Part shown: one piece after another, positions 24,041 through 35,678 of the stretch | How the letters are laid out: the number at the start of each line of letters is the position of its first letter | How positions within the stretch are numbered: the first letter of the stretch is position 1 | Source: Agapanthus africanus | Taxonomy: Eukaryota; Streptophyta; Magnoliopsida; Asparagales; Amaryllidaceae | Direction: 5' to 3' | NCBI GenBank assembly: GCA_030015575.1 | Contig: JASDDO010000004.1 | Coordinates: 318,750,654-318,814,653, forward strand | DNA: 64,000 bases | Notes under the pieces: generated by a model | The model's database searches: none | The model's input: the letters and a program-made list of their open reading frames with translations, nothing else | What the model was told of the DNA's origin: nothing | Position numbers and translations under genes: made by a program

Positions 24041-27000
24041 ATGACTGGACTTAAGTTACTTCTAGATAAAAACATACTGACAGGGCCAAACTACAAAGAT
24101 TGGCTCAGGAATGTCAAGATGGCAATCACTTACGACAAGCTGGGGTATCTTCTTACCACCAAAGCTCCCCCTGTCCCAGGTACCAAAACCAGCGTCGCGG
24201 ATAAGGAAATTCGTAAGACCTGGGAAATAGATTGCGTGAAGGCCAAGTGCCTCGTACTTGCCTCTATGGACAACGAACATCAGAGGAGGCACGAGAATAT
24301 GGACCTCGAATCTATATTTCTCCATACAAAAGAACTGTATGGAGAGCAGTCTCGTATCGCAAGATACGAAGTGTCGAAGAAGTTATTTTCGGTAAGGTTG
24401 GCCGTCGGATCATCGGTAGGGGAACACGTGCTTAAGATGATTGGCTACATAGAAGAGCTCGCGGACCTTGGGACCACGTTGGAGAATAAGCTCTATACGG
24501 ACTTGATTCTCCAGTCCCTTCCTTCCACTTACGCTCAGTTTATCCTGAACTTCAACTTACAAGAAAAAGAAGTTGAACTTTCAGAACTCCTCAACATGCT
24601 GAGGAGCGCAGAGGGCACCCTACAGAAAGGTAGGGAAACATCCACTTTGTTTGTAGGAGGATCTTCCTCTTCTAGGTCTAAGGCGAAAGCCAAGGGAAAG
24701 AAGAAGAAAGCCCCCGCCAAACCAAGGGGCGGTGTCAGTAAAATGGATACGAAGGGAAAGGCAAAAGCAACAAAGAAAGTGGAAAACCTTGTGGATAAGG
24801 AAGAATGCTTCTATTATCATAAGAAAGGACACTGGAAGAATGATTGCAGGGCTTGGAAAGCCAGAACACAGGATTTGAAGCAGGTTGCGGCTTCAGCTTC
24901 AGGTGTGTATGTTATTGAAAACTGTCTTTCAATAAAATCTACTTCCTGGGTATTGGATACCGGATCAGGATCTCGTATCTGTAATTCTTTGCAGGCGTTG
25001 AGAAACCGTAGGGTTTTGAAGGCAGGTGACATGACCCTCAAAGTTGCAAACGGAGCTAGCATGGATGCTAAGGCCGTGGGGGACTATCACCTGGGAATGT
25101 CAGATGGACATGTTTTGGTTTTGCGTAATTGCTTTTTTGTACCCAACGCAACTTGTAATATCATTTCTGTATCTTTGGTTTCTAAAGAAGGTTATGAATT
25201 TGCGTTTGTAAGTAATGTTGTAAACATTCACCTTAATCAAGTTCTGATTGGGTCAGGTACATTGAGCAATGGTATATACGTATTAAACCAACCACAGATT
25301 TTCAATGTCCAGAATACACACAAAAGAAAGTCTCCGGAAATAAATCAGACTTTCTTGTGGCATTGTAGACCGGGTCACATCAATGAGAGAAGGTTGACGA
25401 AGTTACATACAGAAGGATATTTGAATGCGTTCGAATATCAATCGTATGCCACTTGTCAATCCTGTCTCAAAGGAAAGATGACAAAAACTCCGTTCACTGG
25501 ACACGGAGTAAGAGCGAGCGAGCTCTTGGGACTCGTACACAGCGACGTGTGCGGTCCAATGTCTATACATGCGCGAAGCGGTTATTCTTACTTCATTACT
25601 TTTACGGATGACTTTTCAAGGTACGGTTATGTCTTCTTAATGAAACATAAGTCCGAAGCCTTTGGAAAATTCCAGGAATATAAGAATGAAGTAGAAAAAA
25701 AACCCGGCAAAAGTATCAAGATCCTAAGATCGGATCGAGGTGGTGAATACTTGAGTGCCGAGTTCCTGGACTATTTAAAAGAGAACGGAATTCTCTCTCA
25801 GCTTACTCCTCCATACACTCCGCAACATAACGGTGTATCGGAGAGACGGAACCGAACCCTATTGGATATGGTACGGTCCATGATGAGTAACGCTGAGTTA
25901 CCGCGATCATTCTGGGGGTATGCGCTAGAATCAGCAGCATACCTTTTGAACCGAGTTCCCACTAAGACTGTGCCTACTACACCATATGAGATGTGGTGTG
26001 GGAAGAGACCCTATCTTAATCACATTAAGACATGGGGAAGTCCAGCTTTTGTTAAAAAGCAGCATGCGGACAAGCTCGAGGCATGCTCAGTACAGTGCAA
26101 GTTCGTGGGATATCCAAAGAACTCCAAGGGATATTTCTTCTACTGCGAAGAGGAACAAAAGGTTTTTGTTTCTCGTCATGCCTACTTCTTGGAAATTGAG
26201 TTTTTTGAAAACCAGATAAGTGGGAGCACAGTAGAACTGGAAGAAATTCCAGAACCACGAGCTATTACTGAAAGCTTAGTGGAACCAGAGGGTTCAAAAG
26301 AACAAGACATTCCTACGCCGCTCCGCAGGAGTAGTAGGCAGTCTCATCCGCCCGAGAGATACTACGGTTTTCTCATAGACGGGGATAGAGAGGATTGCAT
26401 CATAGATTATGATGAGCCTACTAGCTTCCAGCAGGCCGTTCAGAGCGTTGACTCGGTAAAATGGCTGGATGCAATGCGGACCGAAATGGAGTCCATGTAC
26501 ACTAACAAGGTATGGACGTTGGACATTGCTCCAGACGGGGTGAAACCCGTAGGATGCAAGTAGATCTTCAAAAGGAAGATTGGTGTAGATGGACAGGTTG
26601 AGACCTATAAAGCTAGACTTATTGCAAAGGGTTTTCGTCAAAGATCTGGTTTGGACTATGAAGAAACCTTTTCTCCAGTGGCTATGCTGAAATCCATTCG
26701 GATCCTTCTTGCCATTGCTGCCTTCCACGATTATGAGATCTGGCAGATGGACGTAAAGACTGCTTTTCTAAATGGAAATTTAGAGGAGTGTGTCTATATG
26801 GACCAACCAGAGGGTTTCATTCATGGTGGGAGCAGCGGAAAGGTGTGCAAGTTGCTTAAGTCCATCTATGGACTAAAGCAGGCATCGCGGAGTTGGAACA
26901 TCTGTTTTGATGAGACGGTCAAGGAATTTGGCTTTATCAAAAATCCAGATGAACTATGCATCTATAGTAGATTTGTAGCGAGAACTGTAGTATTCCTCGT

Positions 27001-28047
27001 TTTATACGTGGATGACATTCTCTTAATAGGAAATGACATTCCTATGCTACAATCTGTCAAGGGGTTCTTGTCACACAGGTTCTCCATGAAAGACCTGGGT
27101 GATGCCTCATACATCCTGGGGATCCGGATCCATCGTGATAGATCCAAGAGGATATTAGGACTTTCACAGTCCAGGTACATCGACACCATACTGAAAAGAT
27201 TCAGTATGGAAGATTCCAAGCGCGGTAACCTACCGGCTTGTCACGGGATCACCCTCTCTAAAGAGATGTCTCCCAAGACTGATTTGGAGAGGGATCGCAT
27301 GTCTATTATACCCTACGCTTCTGCGGTAGGCTCTATAATGTATGCGATGTTGTGTACCAGACCGGATGTAGCTTATGCACTGAGTGTGGTAAGCCGGTAT
27401 CAGTCAAACCCTGGGGAGAAACACTAGATAGCGGTAAAGAACATTCTCAAGTACCTGAGAAGGACTAAGGAGATGTTCTTGGTGTATGGCGGAAAAGACC
27501 TCCAGATCGAGGCCTTTGCTGACTCCAGCTTCCAGAGTGACAAGGATGATTCCAAGTCCATGTCGGGTTTTGTCTTTACCCTCAATGGAGGGGCGGTGTG
27601 TTGGAAGAGTTCCAAACAGGAAACCGTTGCAGACTCGACGATGGAAGCAGAATACATCGCTGCATCTGATGCCACAAAAAAAGCTGTGTGGATGAGGAAG
27701 TTCTTGAAAGAACTTCAGGTGGTTCCGTCCATTGTTGATCCAATACCTCTGTATTGCGACAACAACGGGGCTATAGCTTTAGCGAAGGAACCCAGGTCCC
27801 ATCAAAGATCCAGACACATCTTGAGGCGGTATCACGGATCAGGGAGATCGTGGATCGCCAGGAGATCGAGGTTCGGAGGGTTGCTTCAGAAGATAACACT
27901 GCAGACCCATTCACCAAGGCCTTGCCCCAGACTCAGTTCGAGCGGCTGATCGAGATGATAGGTCTTCGATACGCCAGTACATGGCCTCAGTGCAAGTGGG
28001 AGATTGTTAGTGTATATGCCCTAGAGGCCATTACTGTATCATACTAG
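24041..28047 (+). pseudogene. Copia B gag-pol polyprotein gene (two stops, one frameshift)
   Basis: Start ATG at 24041 opens a gag with LTGPNYKDWLRNVK. The zinc knuckle at 24805-24846 has Tyr (TAT, 24814-24816) where the second Cys belongs. Protease has DTG (Asp at 24955). Integrase has an HHCC zinc region near 25360-25470 and D-D-E residues at 25544, 25733 and 25841. Reverse transcriptase has YVDD at 27004-27015. RNase H carries ADSSF, EAEYIA and YCDNNGA. In-frame TAG codons at 26561 (after KPVGCK) and 27425 (after NPGEKH) replace a conserved Trp, consistent with TGG to TAG. A small indel near 27826 moves the frame; the last part (VRRVASEDNTADPFTKALP) continues in another frame to a stop in the 3' LTR. 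Otherwise full length. Confidence 0.93.
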
Positions 28048-30150
28048 TTTGTATATTACTTAATGGAAGCTTGGGATATTCACCTTGTATATACAATCTT
28101 GCTCAAAATAGTAGTATGCTACTTGGTTTGTTTCTACTTCAATGTGTACATGTGTTTATTTTTAGTATATCACCTATACACATTAATGGAGCCCTTAGGA
28201 TCTTTGCTTGATTACCAGCGTTGTGAAGGCAGTCATACTAGTGGGGGCTGGGCAATCTATAAGCACATCTTTATGCAGGTCCCTAGTCTCAGGACTATCG
28301 AGACAGGGCATCGATACTCCGGAGTAGACTAGCGCATGCGCTTCTCATCCCAGTGTGGGAGACGGTCTGTCCCATAGCCGTCAGTACGTCGTTCTGGAGA
28401 TAGTATGCGGGTGCTCGTTGGGTTACGAGTACACTGGACAGGACTCGTCGGGAACTGACCGGTTGGTATTATACCTATCGTCAGTTATCAGTTCCCAGGT
28501 GACATGAGTACAGCTTAGTCCGCTGACTTGACACTGTCACTTCGCCTCGAGTGTGTTCCCACTGTACTTTGATTACTACCCTACCACGGCTCAAAGGAGT
28601 CGTGCAAACAGGTAGTAGTTGGGTGCAGTCCCGAAGCACTTGGAGGCAGTGACGGTTAGACAGGATTCGTCTCTACCGGTATTAGGGGTTGACATCGCGC
28701 TGTGTCTAGGAGAGCCATTACACGAGTAGTCCCTGGCCAGGGCAAGCGAAATATACTGGTAGGCTTCCAGTGTTATCTCAGGGTGTATTGGGGTTCACTT
28801 CGACACGACTTGTACCGCTATTAGGGGACTGACGTTTACCGCCCCCCTAGGCCCGCCATGCGATGTATCAGACGAACAGACCGGACTGTACGGAGATTGT
28901 CACATTCAGGCTCAGTAGGAGTTCAGATGGGTTTCACCTCATCAGTCTTCTTGTCGGCATCTACCTGGGGACCGTTCCGCACAGCTAGTGCCGCTTGCGG
29001 TCTGTGGTTAAACCCACTGCCAGCGTAGTGTCGAGTCTTTAGAGTCCCACAAAGAAAGCTATTCGCCTTTAGGCAAAAGAGTAGAAGTCGCATGGTTTTG
29101 CGACAGGTCGCATGGTTTTGCGACAGGGTTCAGTCACATCCGTGCACTTGTGCACGTTTAGTGTCCGGACAGTTTACACTAGCGGGCTTTGGTTTAAACC
29201 AGATCCTAGTGTACGTATTGGGATTGGTTTTATCCAGTTTGTATTCGTGTTCCTCGGAACGCGGATGCGGGTGTGTATGCACAATTGACGGATAGACAGA
29301 GGCAGAGGATTCTCATTAGGGTTGTTGATCGTTGACTGTTGACTATTGACTTTTTGCTCAACCCTAATGAGAATATGATATATGATTAACAATAATATTA
29401 ATTAAGTATTGTGGTGACATGGTTGTTGAGGGGTTGACTTTGTTGACTTGTTGACTTTGTTGACCGGGTGACTAGGTTGGACTAGTTGACCATCATGATG
29501 ACAATGGCTATCATTTCATGGAAAAGACTTTTCACTTGCTTGTTCTCTTGTGCAATATGAGTGCATGAAATGATATAGCCATTTTGACTTAACCCATTTA
29601 CACAATACTTGATTACTATTTTTCTGATGATGGCTTTGGATTATGAGAGCCAAGAGAGAAAAGTCTTTCTCATTCTATCATTTTCATTCTCTCTCTTGTG
29701 TTCTTGAGCTCTCATCTTCTTCCTCTTGCTCTCCCTCTCTTTAGTCTATGGTTCACTTGTCTCATGTGTTGAGAACCAAGAACCATAAAGAAAATCCCAA
29801 CACACTCTTCTCTACTCACTCTAGTTCATAAGGTTTAGCAAACCAAGTGAACTAGTTTCTTCAAAGACCGAAGAAGAAGCCAAAGGTAGAAGCTTTCAGG
29901 TGGATCGATCTTCGGCGCAAGGAGACGACGGGGTGAAGTCGATCCGGACAACTATCGAGGCTTGAAGACGAAGGAGTTCAAGAAAGAAAGGTATAACTCC
30001 CTAACCGAGTAGTTAACAACTCCTAGTTAGGTTGTTAGTTAGATGTTTAACCAAGATCCGGTTTTGAGTCCATGTTACCGCCTCTAGAAAATTGTTTTTG
30101 ACCAAATTCCGCATGCCCGAAAGTACCGGGAGAGGTAGCATTGACTTACA
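28005..30150 (+). repeat. 3' LTR of copia B
   Basis: About 2.15 kb, preceded by GTGCAAGTGGGAGAT and starting TGTTAGTGTATATGCCC; ends ACTTACA followed by the target duplicate CCTGA. It differs from the 5' LTR by a small number of substitutions, suggesting a fairly recent insertion compared with copia A. Confidence 0.93.
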
Positions 30151-30615
30151 CCTGATATGTTGCCCTTACGGATAACTCCGTAGGGGAGAGGTAGTGGCCC
30201 CTACGGATATGTCTGTAGGGGCACTCCCAACCCCCTGGTACTGAGATCAGGGGGGAAATATCAGTTACTGCTGATATTGTGCCCCTACGGATATAACCGT
30301 AGGGGAAACATGTGTACCTACGGATTAATCTGTAGGTACATATTATCTGTATTTTCTAAAAAAAATGGGCTGCTTGATTTTTTCCCGCCCTGTGCACAAT
30401 AATATATACATCAATCAAATATAAAATTAATCACCACACAACATATATTGCAGTATTCATAATCACATCTCACGCATATATATAATATACAAAAGAAACC
30501 CAAAAACTGAATATGATATAAATATAAACCAATATCAATATAGTTTCAAAATGTAGTACAATGTGCATGATATAAATAAATACATGTTTCAAAAAATAAG
30601 AACCAAAAAGCTACC
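30151..30615. repeat. E1 subterminal repeats, inner part, and 3' untranslated region
   Basis: Continues the palindromic CCCCTACGG/CCGTAGGGG repeats to about 30350, then AT-rich noncoding DNA. The same block is uninterrupted in E2 at about 34890-35363. It lies downstream of the minus-strand E1 gene and probably contains its 3'UTR and polyadenylation signal. Confidence 0.75.
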
Positions 30616-33455
30616 CTAGTTCGGTCCAGCTCCACTTCTGAATAACGATAGAATAACGCGCGCCTGCTCCTCGGTCAATAAACTCTGCAATTCGTCGCGA
30701 GCGGGAGTCTGAGCGGCATGTGGAGCAGGCGATGTGGTCTGCGCAGCCGCCGTCGAGGTAGTCGCTTGCGGAGCCATGGCTGCGGGAGTCTGAGTGGGCG
30801 GTGGAGCTACAGGAGCTGTCTGCGGAACCGCAGCCGATGTAGTGGCTTGCGGAGCCGCAGCCGAAGGAAATGCATGTGGAGGCTCGGCTGATGTACCCTG
30901 TCGCGTTTGGACCTAACGTGTGTAATAAGCGTGTAAGAACTGTGTATTATTCGAATTCGTATCATTATTAAGTTATTTCGAAACCCCGTTTGGATATCTA
31001 GTTTGTTGTTTATTTTAATTACATCTGTATGTATGATTAATCAAACTTAAGTCTAATACCAAATAAGCTCAAGCTACGTACTAATTATGGATATGTTGAT
31101 ATCTATATAATATGACATGATATTTTACTATAAATCAGTATACATACCAGCATCTCCTTCAACTCCTGAACGGTGGCCCTCAAGCTCTCCAGTTCCTGAT
31201 GGACACGTCGGTCACTGGAGACGGAGGAAGTAACCGCCGGGGTGGAGTCCAACCTCATATGGGCCCTGCTAGGGCCCAGTCCCCGGCCTCTCTCCCAACC
31301 TCCGTGGTGCCCTCCGTGTGCAGCATCCAGAACTGGGGTCAGCAGCCTCGGATCGCTCTTTCCGGTAAAATCGATCCCCGAGGCCTGGGCCTGCTCAACC
31401 ACCCGCTCCTACACCCATATTAAGCAGTAAAGTATAAGTATAAAATTTAAACTTGAACCTTCCAAAACTAAAATTTCAAATTTGGGTAGAAAAAATATTA
31501 ACACTTACGCAGTACTCCTGGGTAGCGACGTCGGGATATCGAAGCTCGCCCGTGGTGGGATCTGTCGAGTTGCTGTGGACGGCAAGATATGCGGACAGCA
31601 CGCTCGGTGTACCACCTGACGCCACGGTCCGAGATGTCTGCAATATTAGAAAGTAACTCTTAATATTAGAAATATTAGAAAATAACTCTTAATATTGCAG
31701 AATATCACAAAGGTCGGTCTATTGTAATTTACCGATAACTCCATGGCTCGAGTAATGTTCTTCGAGCCACCTGTGTAAGTGGGGCGACCCCTCTTCGCCG
31801 ACTTCCTGTTCTCTGTATTCTGAGCGGCCTGTTTCTGCACAACGCATTAACATTTAGTTTTCTAATTAAGAAACACAAAGAAATAAATTATATCATAAAT
31901 AATGAATTACATTTAAAATACATACCTGTTTGCGTTGGGAGTCGAAATAAGCGCACAATAGAGGCCATGTCTCTACGTCGACCTTCACAAACGCCGGAGT
32001 AGATAGCAGGGCCGCTCTCTCTGCCTCGGGGGTCGCCATCCACAGGGAGTAGCAGTCGGCCTTCAGCTCATTCCTGTTGTATCGGACCTTGGCCTGCATG
32101 TTCTTCATCAGGCCATTGTACAGAGCATGAAGGTCGAGCACCCTCCCCGGGTGATCAGGGTCGGCTACAGGCTGAAAATCGTAATTCCTCTGAAAATACA
32201 AAAAAAAATTGTTATTAGATTGCAAGTGTTACTAATAAATATATTGGATAGATCAAATGAAAATATATATTAATACATACCCGAGCCAGATCAAAGAAAA
32301 GGGCGAATGAGCGCTGGTGCTGCTCGCCCCACTCAACGTGAAGTAGATAGTTCTTCACGAGCCGGCTCTCGTCCCCCAAATACCGGCCGAACCTCTCGGC
32401 ATGAGGACCGATATAGCGATAGTCAAAGGTAAAAAAAGGGGGGAATGCTGCCTCCCCCAAGCTCTGTCAGGCCTCAGCCTATGGGACTGATTCGGGCCTC
32501 GAGTCCCCCTCTGGGGATGGGGAGGCCCTGCGTCTGCACGAAATATCAAGACAATCAATAATAAGACATAGTTGTATTAAGAAATCAAGGTTAAACGAAA
32601 ATTCAAGTGTGATATATACCTCCGGTGACTATCGCACGAGCCTGGGCCCGGGCAGCAGCACGAGCGGGACTATAGTTCCTCCGGTGAGGAACAACCGGGG
32701 TCCCGGATGCGGACGCATCTCCTCCAACTAGAAAATAAACATCGACGCTAAATTTCCATGAAGTTCATATTTATTCTATAGAGCATATGTAAAATGAATA
32801 AATATTTTAAATTTATTCATACTAACCTGCAGACAATATGGAGGGTATGGAAGCGGCAGGAGTGGCCCCTGCGGAAGATGTGGACGCACCACCTATAATT
32901 AGACAATTAAAAATAGATTATATAAGTAATTGCAAAAAGAATGTGTAGATCAATAATATAACGTTCTAAATCAATATGCATGCACTATAGGATATATAAA
33001 CATACCCGCAGGTGCGGTTGTGTCACCACCTACAGCTAGACAATAATAAAAATTGCTAAGTAAGAGCAAAAGGAATGTGTGTATTTATGATATAGCATTC
33101 TAAATCAATATACATATACTATATGATATATAAACATACCTGGAGGAGCGAGGATGGCCTCTGTCCCAGATGTGGACGCATCACCAACATCTAGACAATC
33201 AAACATTGACAATATAAGTAATTTTGACATAAACAGGCATGAATATCTGTAATATTACATTCGAAATGGATATGCGTGCAATATACTTGGAGATGTGGCA
33301 AAATCCACACGGAAGGAGGCATCCGAAGGGGTCCTCGATCTGGGTGCAAGACCGGCCCTCTGAAGCTCCCTACGGAGCTCTCCGGGCGGCAGAACCGCTC
33401 TACCTCTGCCTCTGCCGCGGCTGGAGCTCCTGCCGCCCCTCGCTGCTCCCGACAT
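30616..33455 (-). CDS. E1 CACTA-associated protein, Transposase_24 (Ptta/En/Spm) type, multi-exon
   Basis: Start ATG at 33455 gives an RG-rich N terminus (SGAARGGRSSSRGRGRGR). Exons supported by GT/AG sites and frame: 33455-33287, 33190-33140, 33035-33006, 32892-32827, 32727-32620, 32533-32281, 32189-31926, 31834-31733, 31637-31509, 31408-31148 and 30912-30616 (stop at 30616). The middle encodes the family signature: a region ending WPLLCAYFDSQRKQ, then NTENRKSAKRGRPTYTGG, then GELRYPDVATQEYC. The last exon is Pro/Ala/Gln-rich. In En/Spm-like elements the second gene makes a protein that binds subterminal repeats; assigning that role here is inference. The 32281-32533 exon does not stay in one frame (about one base off near 32436), so the copy may be defective or that exon boundary misjudged. 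Confidence 0.75.
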
Positions 33456-33568
33456 CGTCATCAAATCTAGATAAACGGTTCGTGGACGCATTAGACATTC
33501 ATTAAAAGTTTTGACTATATATGTATAGAGCGTAAAATGTGAAGTAATAATATAACATTACTGATAAC

Positions 33569-34560
33569 CTTTTTCGTTTCGTGGGCGCATCATACATATC
33601 TACTTGGATTTCATCGTCGATGACATTTCTAACCCACGTAACTTCATGATCGGTCGAATACAACCCGTCCTTCGAAACAGACGGTCGGAGCACTTTAAGC
33701 CTTCTCTTTTCTTCGTCCTCATCGCTGTCCTCGTATTCTGGTACATCGTAGACATCTCTGGGTTTCCATCGGCATACAACACTCCACCCCGGATGCTTCA
33801 AACACTGTGAATAGTATACTTGGAACGCTTGGTTCGGAAAGATAAACGGATCGTCCTGACCGTAAAATCGAAATGTGTTCACACTGGTCAATCCATATTC
33901 ATCTTTCCAAGTCCCAAGACTGCTTCTCCACCTGTCCGTATCGGTTCGCGGATCGTACCAAGTACACTGGAATATATAAAAGGGTTCTGATCGTCCGGGA
34001 TAGTGGATGCCGAGTATACAATTTAAGTACCCATAGTAAATCACACCGTCCGATCCTACCGTCGCAATCCCACTATTCTGAGTGGTTCTAGATGTTTCTA
34101 TGTCCTTAACTTCGAATTTGTATCCAAGGACACCAAATCCTTTGTAATATGCAACCTCCATACTAGGAAATTGAGCTAAACATCTTGAATCACTCTCAAA
34201 TGATGCAGACAAGTTCGGATCGTGGATCTAACAAAACAAATTTTACGACAAATACATAACGATACAAGTTTAGACTAAAACTGATAACAATAAAATGTTA
34301 TTCGAATAACTTACATGATCTGTGACCCAATCACAAAAATTATCCTGATGGTATTTTTCCAAACGTTCTTCGTTCCAATCAGGATGCCCCACACGTACCT
34401 CGTTAAAATGAGTTCTGTTTTCGACAAATAATTGTGACATTAATATTATGTCATTTCATACACACACAAACACAGATATAACAATTAATCCAAAAGAACT
34501 TACTCTCTAATTTGTTCAAGACATGCGCAATTAAGCAGATAAACCGGTATATCTTGTTGA
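33569..34560 (-). pseudogene. E1 CACTA transposase, C-terminal part (DUF4218 end, DUF4216), cut by E2
   Basis: Three exons are visible: 34560-34504 (truncated at its 5' side by E2), roughly 34413-34315, and 34227-33569 ending at a GT donor after KRKR. The last encodes a clear DUF4216 domain: GYKFEV, YYGYLNCILGIHY, FKV-like core and FQVYYSQCLKHPGW. The short upstream exons (VYLLNCACLEQIR, GHPDWNEERLEKYH) fit the tail of DUF4218. In CACTA transposases these lie C-terminal to the DDE core (Transposase_21), which is not in the window. E2 inserted in coding sequence, so this copy cannot produce a complete transposase. Confidence 0.8.
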
Positions 34561-35100
34561 CACTACTACAAATAAGGGTTGCCCCTACGGATTTATCCGT
34601 AGGGGCAACCCACTGCCCCTACGGATATATGCGTAGGGGCGAAAAAATACCCCGTAGGTGCAAAGGCCGCAGGTGCAAGTTGAGGCCCTGAACTTGCCCC
34701 TACGGGCAAATTCTTGCCCCTACAGATATTTATGTAGGTCCTAGTGTCCCTACGGACTAAGCCGTAGGGTAAAAAAATTTATATTATTTACGATTTTTTT
34801 TAATATTTTAAGTGTACCTACGGACATGACCGTAGGTCCAAGTTCAACCCCCTACGGATAACTGCGTAGGTACTTATTCGTAGGGGCAAAATATCAGGAA
34901 TCCTGATATTTTGCCCCTACGGATATCTTCGTAGGGGATAGGCTGTAGCCCCTACGGACATGTCCGTAGGGGCACTTCCAACCCCTGGTACTGAGATCAG
35001 GGGGCAAATATCAGTTACTGCTGACATTTTGCCCCTACGGATATATCCGTAGGGGCAACATGTGTGCCTACAGATTAATCCGTAGGTACATATTGTCTGT
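34561..35100. repeat. E2 terminus and palindromic subterminal repeats (uninterrupted)
   Basis: The complete version of the block split in E1 by copia B. About ten paired units of CCCCTACGG and CCGTAGGGGC lie head to head with 5-8-base centres, interspersed with variants such as GTACCTACGG and CCGTAGGTAC. These are expected binding sites for the element-encoded accessory protein. Confidence 0.85.
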
Positions 35101-35678
35101 ATTTTTTTTAAAAAAAAAGTGCTGCCTGATTTTTTCCCGCCCTGTGCACAATAATATATACATCAATCAAATATAAAAATAATCATCACACAACATATAT
35201 CGCAGTATTCATAATCACATCTCACGCATATAATATACAAAAGAAATCCAAAAACTGAATATGATATAAATATAAACCAATATCGATATCGTTTCAAAAT
35301 GTAGTACAACGTGTATGATATAAATAAGTACATGTTTCAAAAAATAAGAACCAAAAAGCTACCCTAGTTCGGTCCAGCTCCACCTCTGAATAACGATAGA
35401 ATAACGCGCGCCTGCTCCTCGGTCAATAAACTCTGTAATTCGGCACGAGCGGGAGTCTGAGCGGCCTGTGGAGCCGGCGATGTGGTCTGCGCAGCCGCCG
35501 TCGAGGTAGTCGCTTGCGGAGCCGCGGCTGCGGGAGTCTGAGTGGGCGGTGGAGCTACAGGAGCTGTCTGCGGAAGCGCAGCCGATGTAGTGGCTTGCGG
35601 AGCCGCAGCCGAAGGAGATGCATATGGAGGCTCGGCCGATGTACCCTGTCGCGTCTGGACCTAACGTGTGTAATAAGC

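Larger units (their letters stand above)
19811..30150 (+). mobile_element. Copia B, near-full-length Ty1/copia retrotransposon
   Basis: A 10.3-kb element with two near-identical LTRs, tRNA-Met PBS, 2-kb leader, gag-pol in one frame apart from two stops and one frameshift, and a perfect 5-bp target duplication CCTGA (19806-19810 and 30151-30155). The uninterrupted target is preserved in E2 near 34890 (GGAATCCTGATATTTTGCCC), which proves the insertion. The pol order protease-integrase-reverse transcriptase-RNase H and sequence style point to the Angela/Tork side of copia. Confidence 0.95.
19460..34560 (-). mobile_element. CACTA element E1 (left end and part of interior)
   Basis: Begins CACTACTACAAATAAGGG, the terminal inverted repeat of a plant CACTA (En/Spm) transposon, followed by palindromic CCCCTACGG/CCGTAGGGG subterminal repeats. 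Genes inside are on the minus strand and their 3' ends face this terminus. Copia B occupies 19811-30150. E1 is broken at 34560 by E2; the rest, including the DDE transposase core and the right terminus, must lie beyond E2, outside the window. Confidence 0.88.

Noticed and set aside
32425-32450. A T-TTT-TTA heptamer on the minus strand of E1 exactly where the reading frame must shift by -1, suggesting programmed frameshifting
   Set aside because: E2 has one base fewer in the same tract and would need the opposite shift, so the site is not conserved; slippage decay or a misplaced exon boundary is simpler.
33502-34212. Reading the E1 DUF4216 protein to the stop at 33502
   Set aside because: A good GT donor at 33568 after the Lys/Arg stretch and the loss of domain similarity beyond it favour splicing there.
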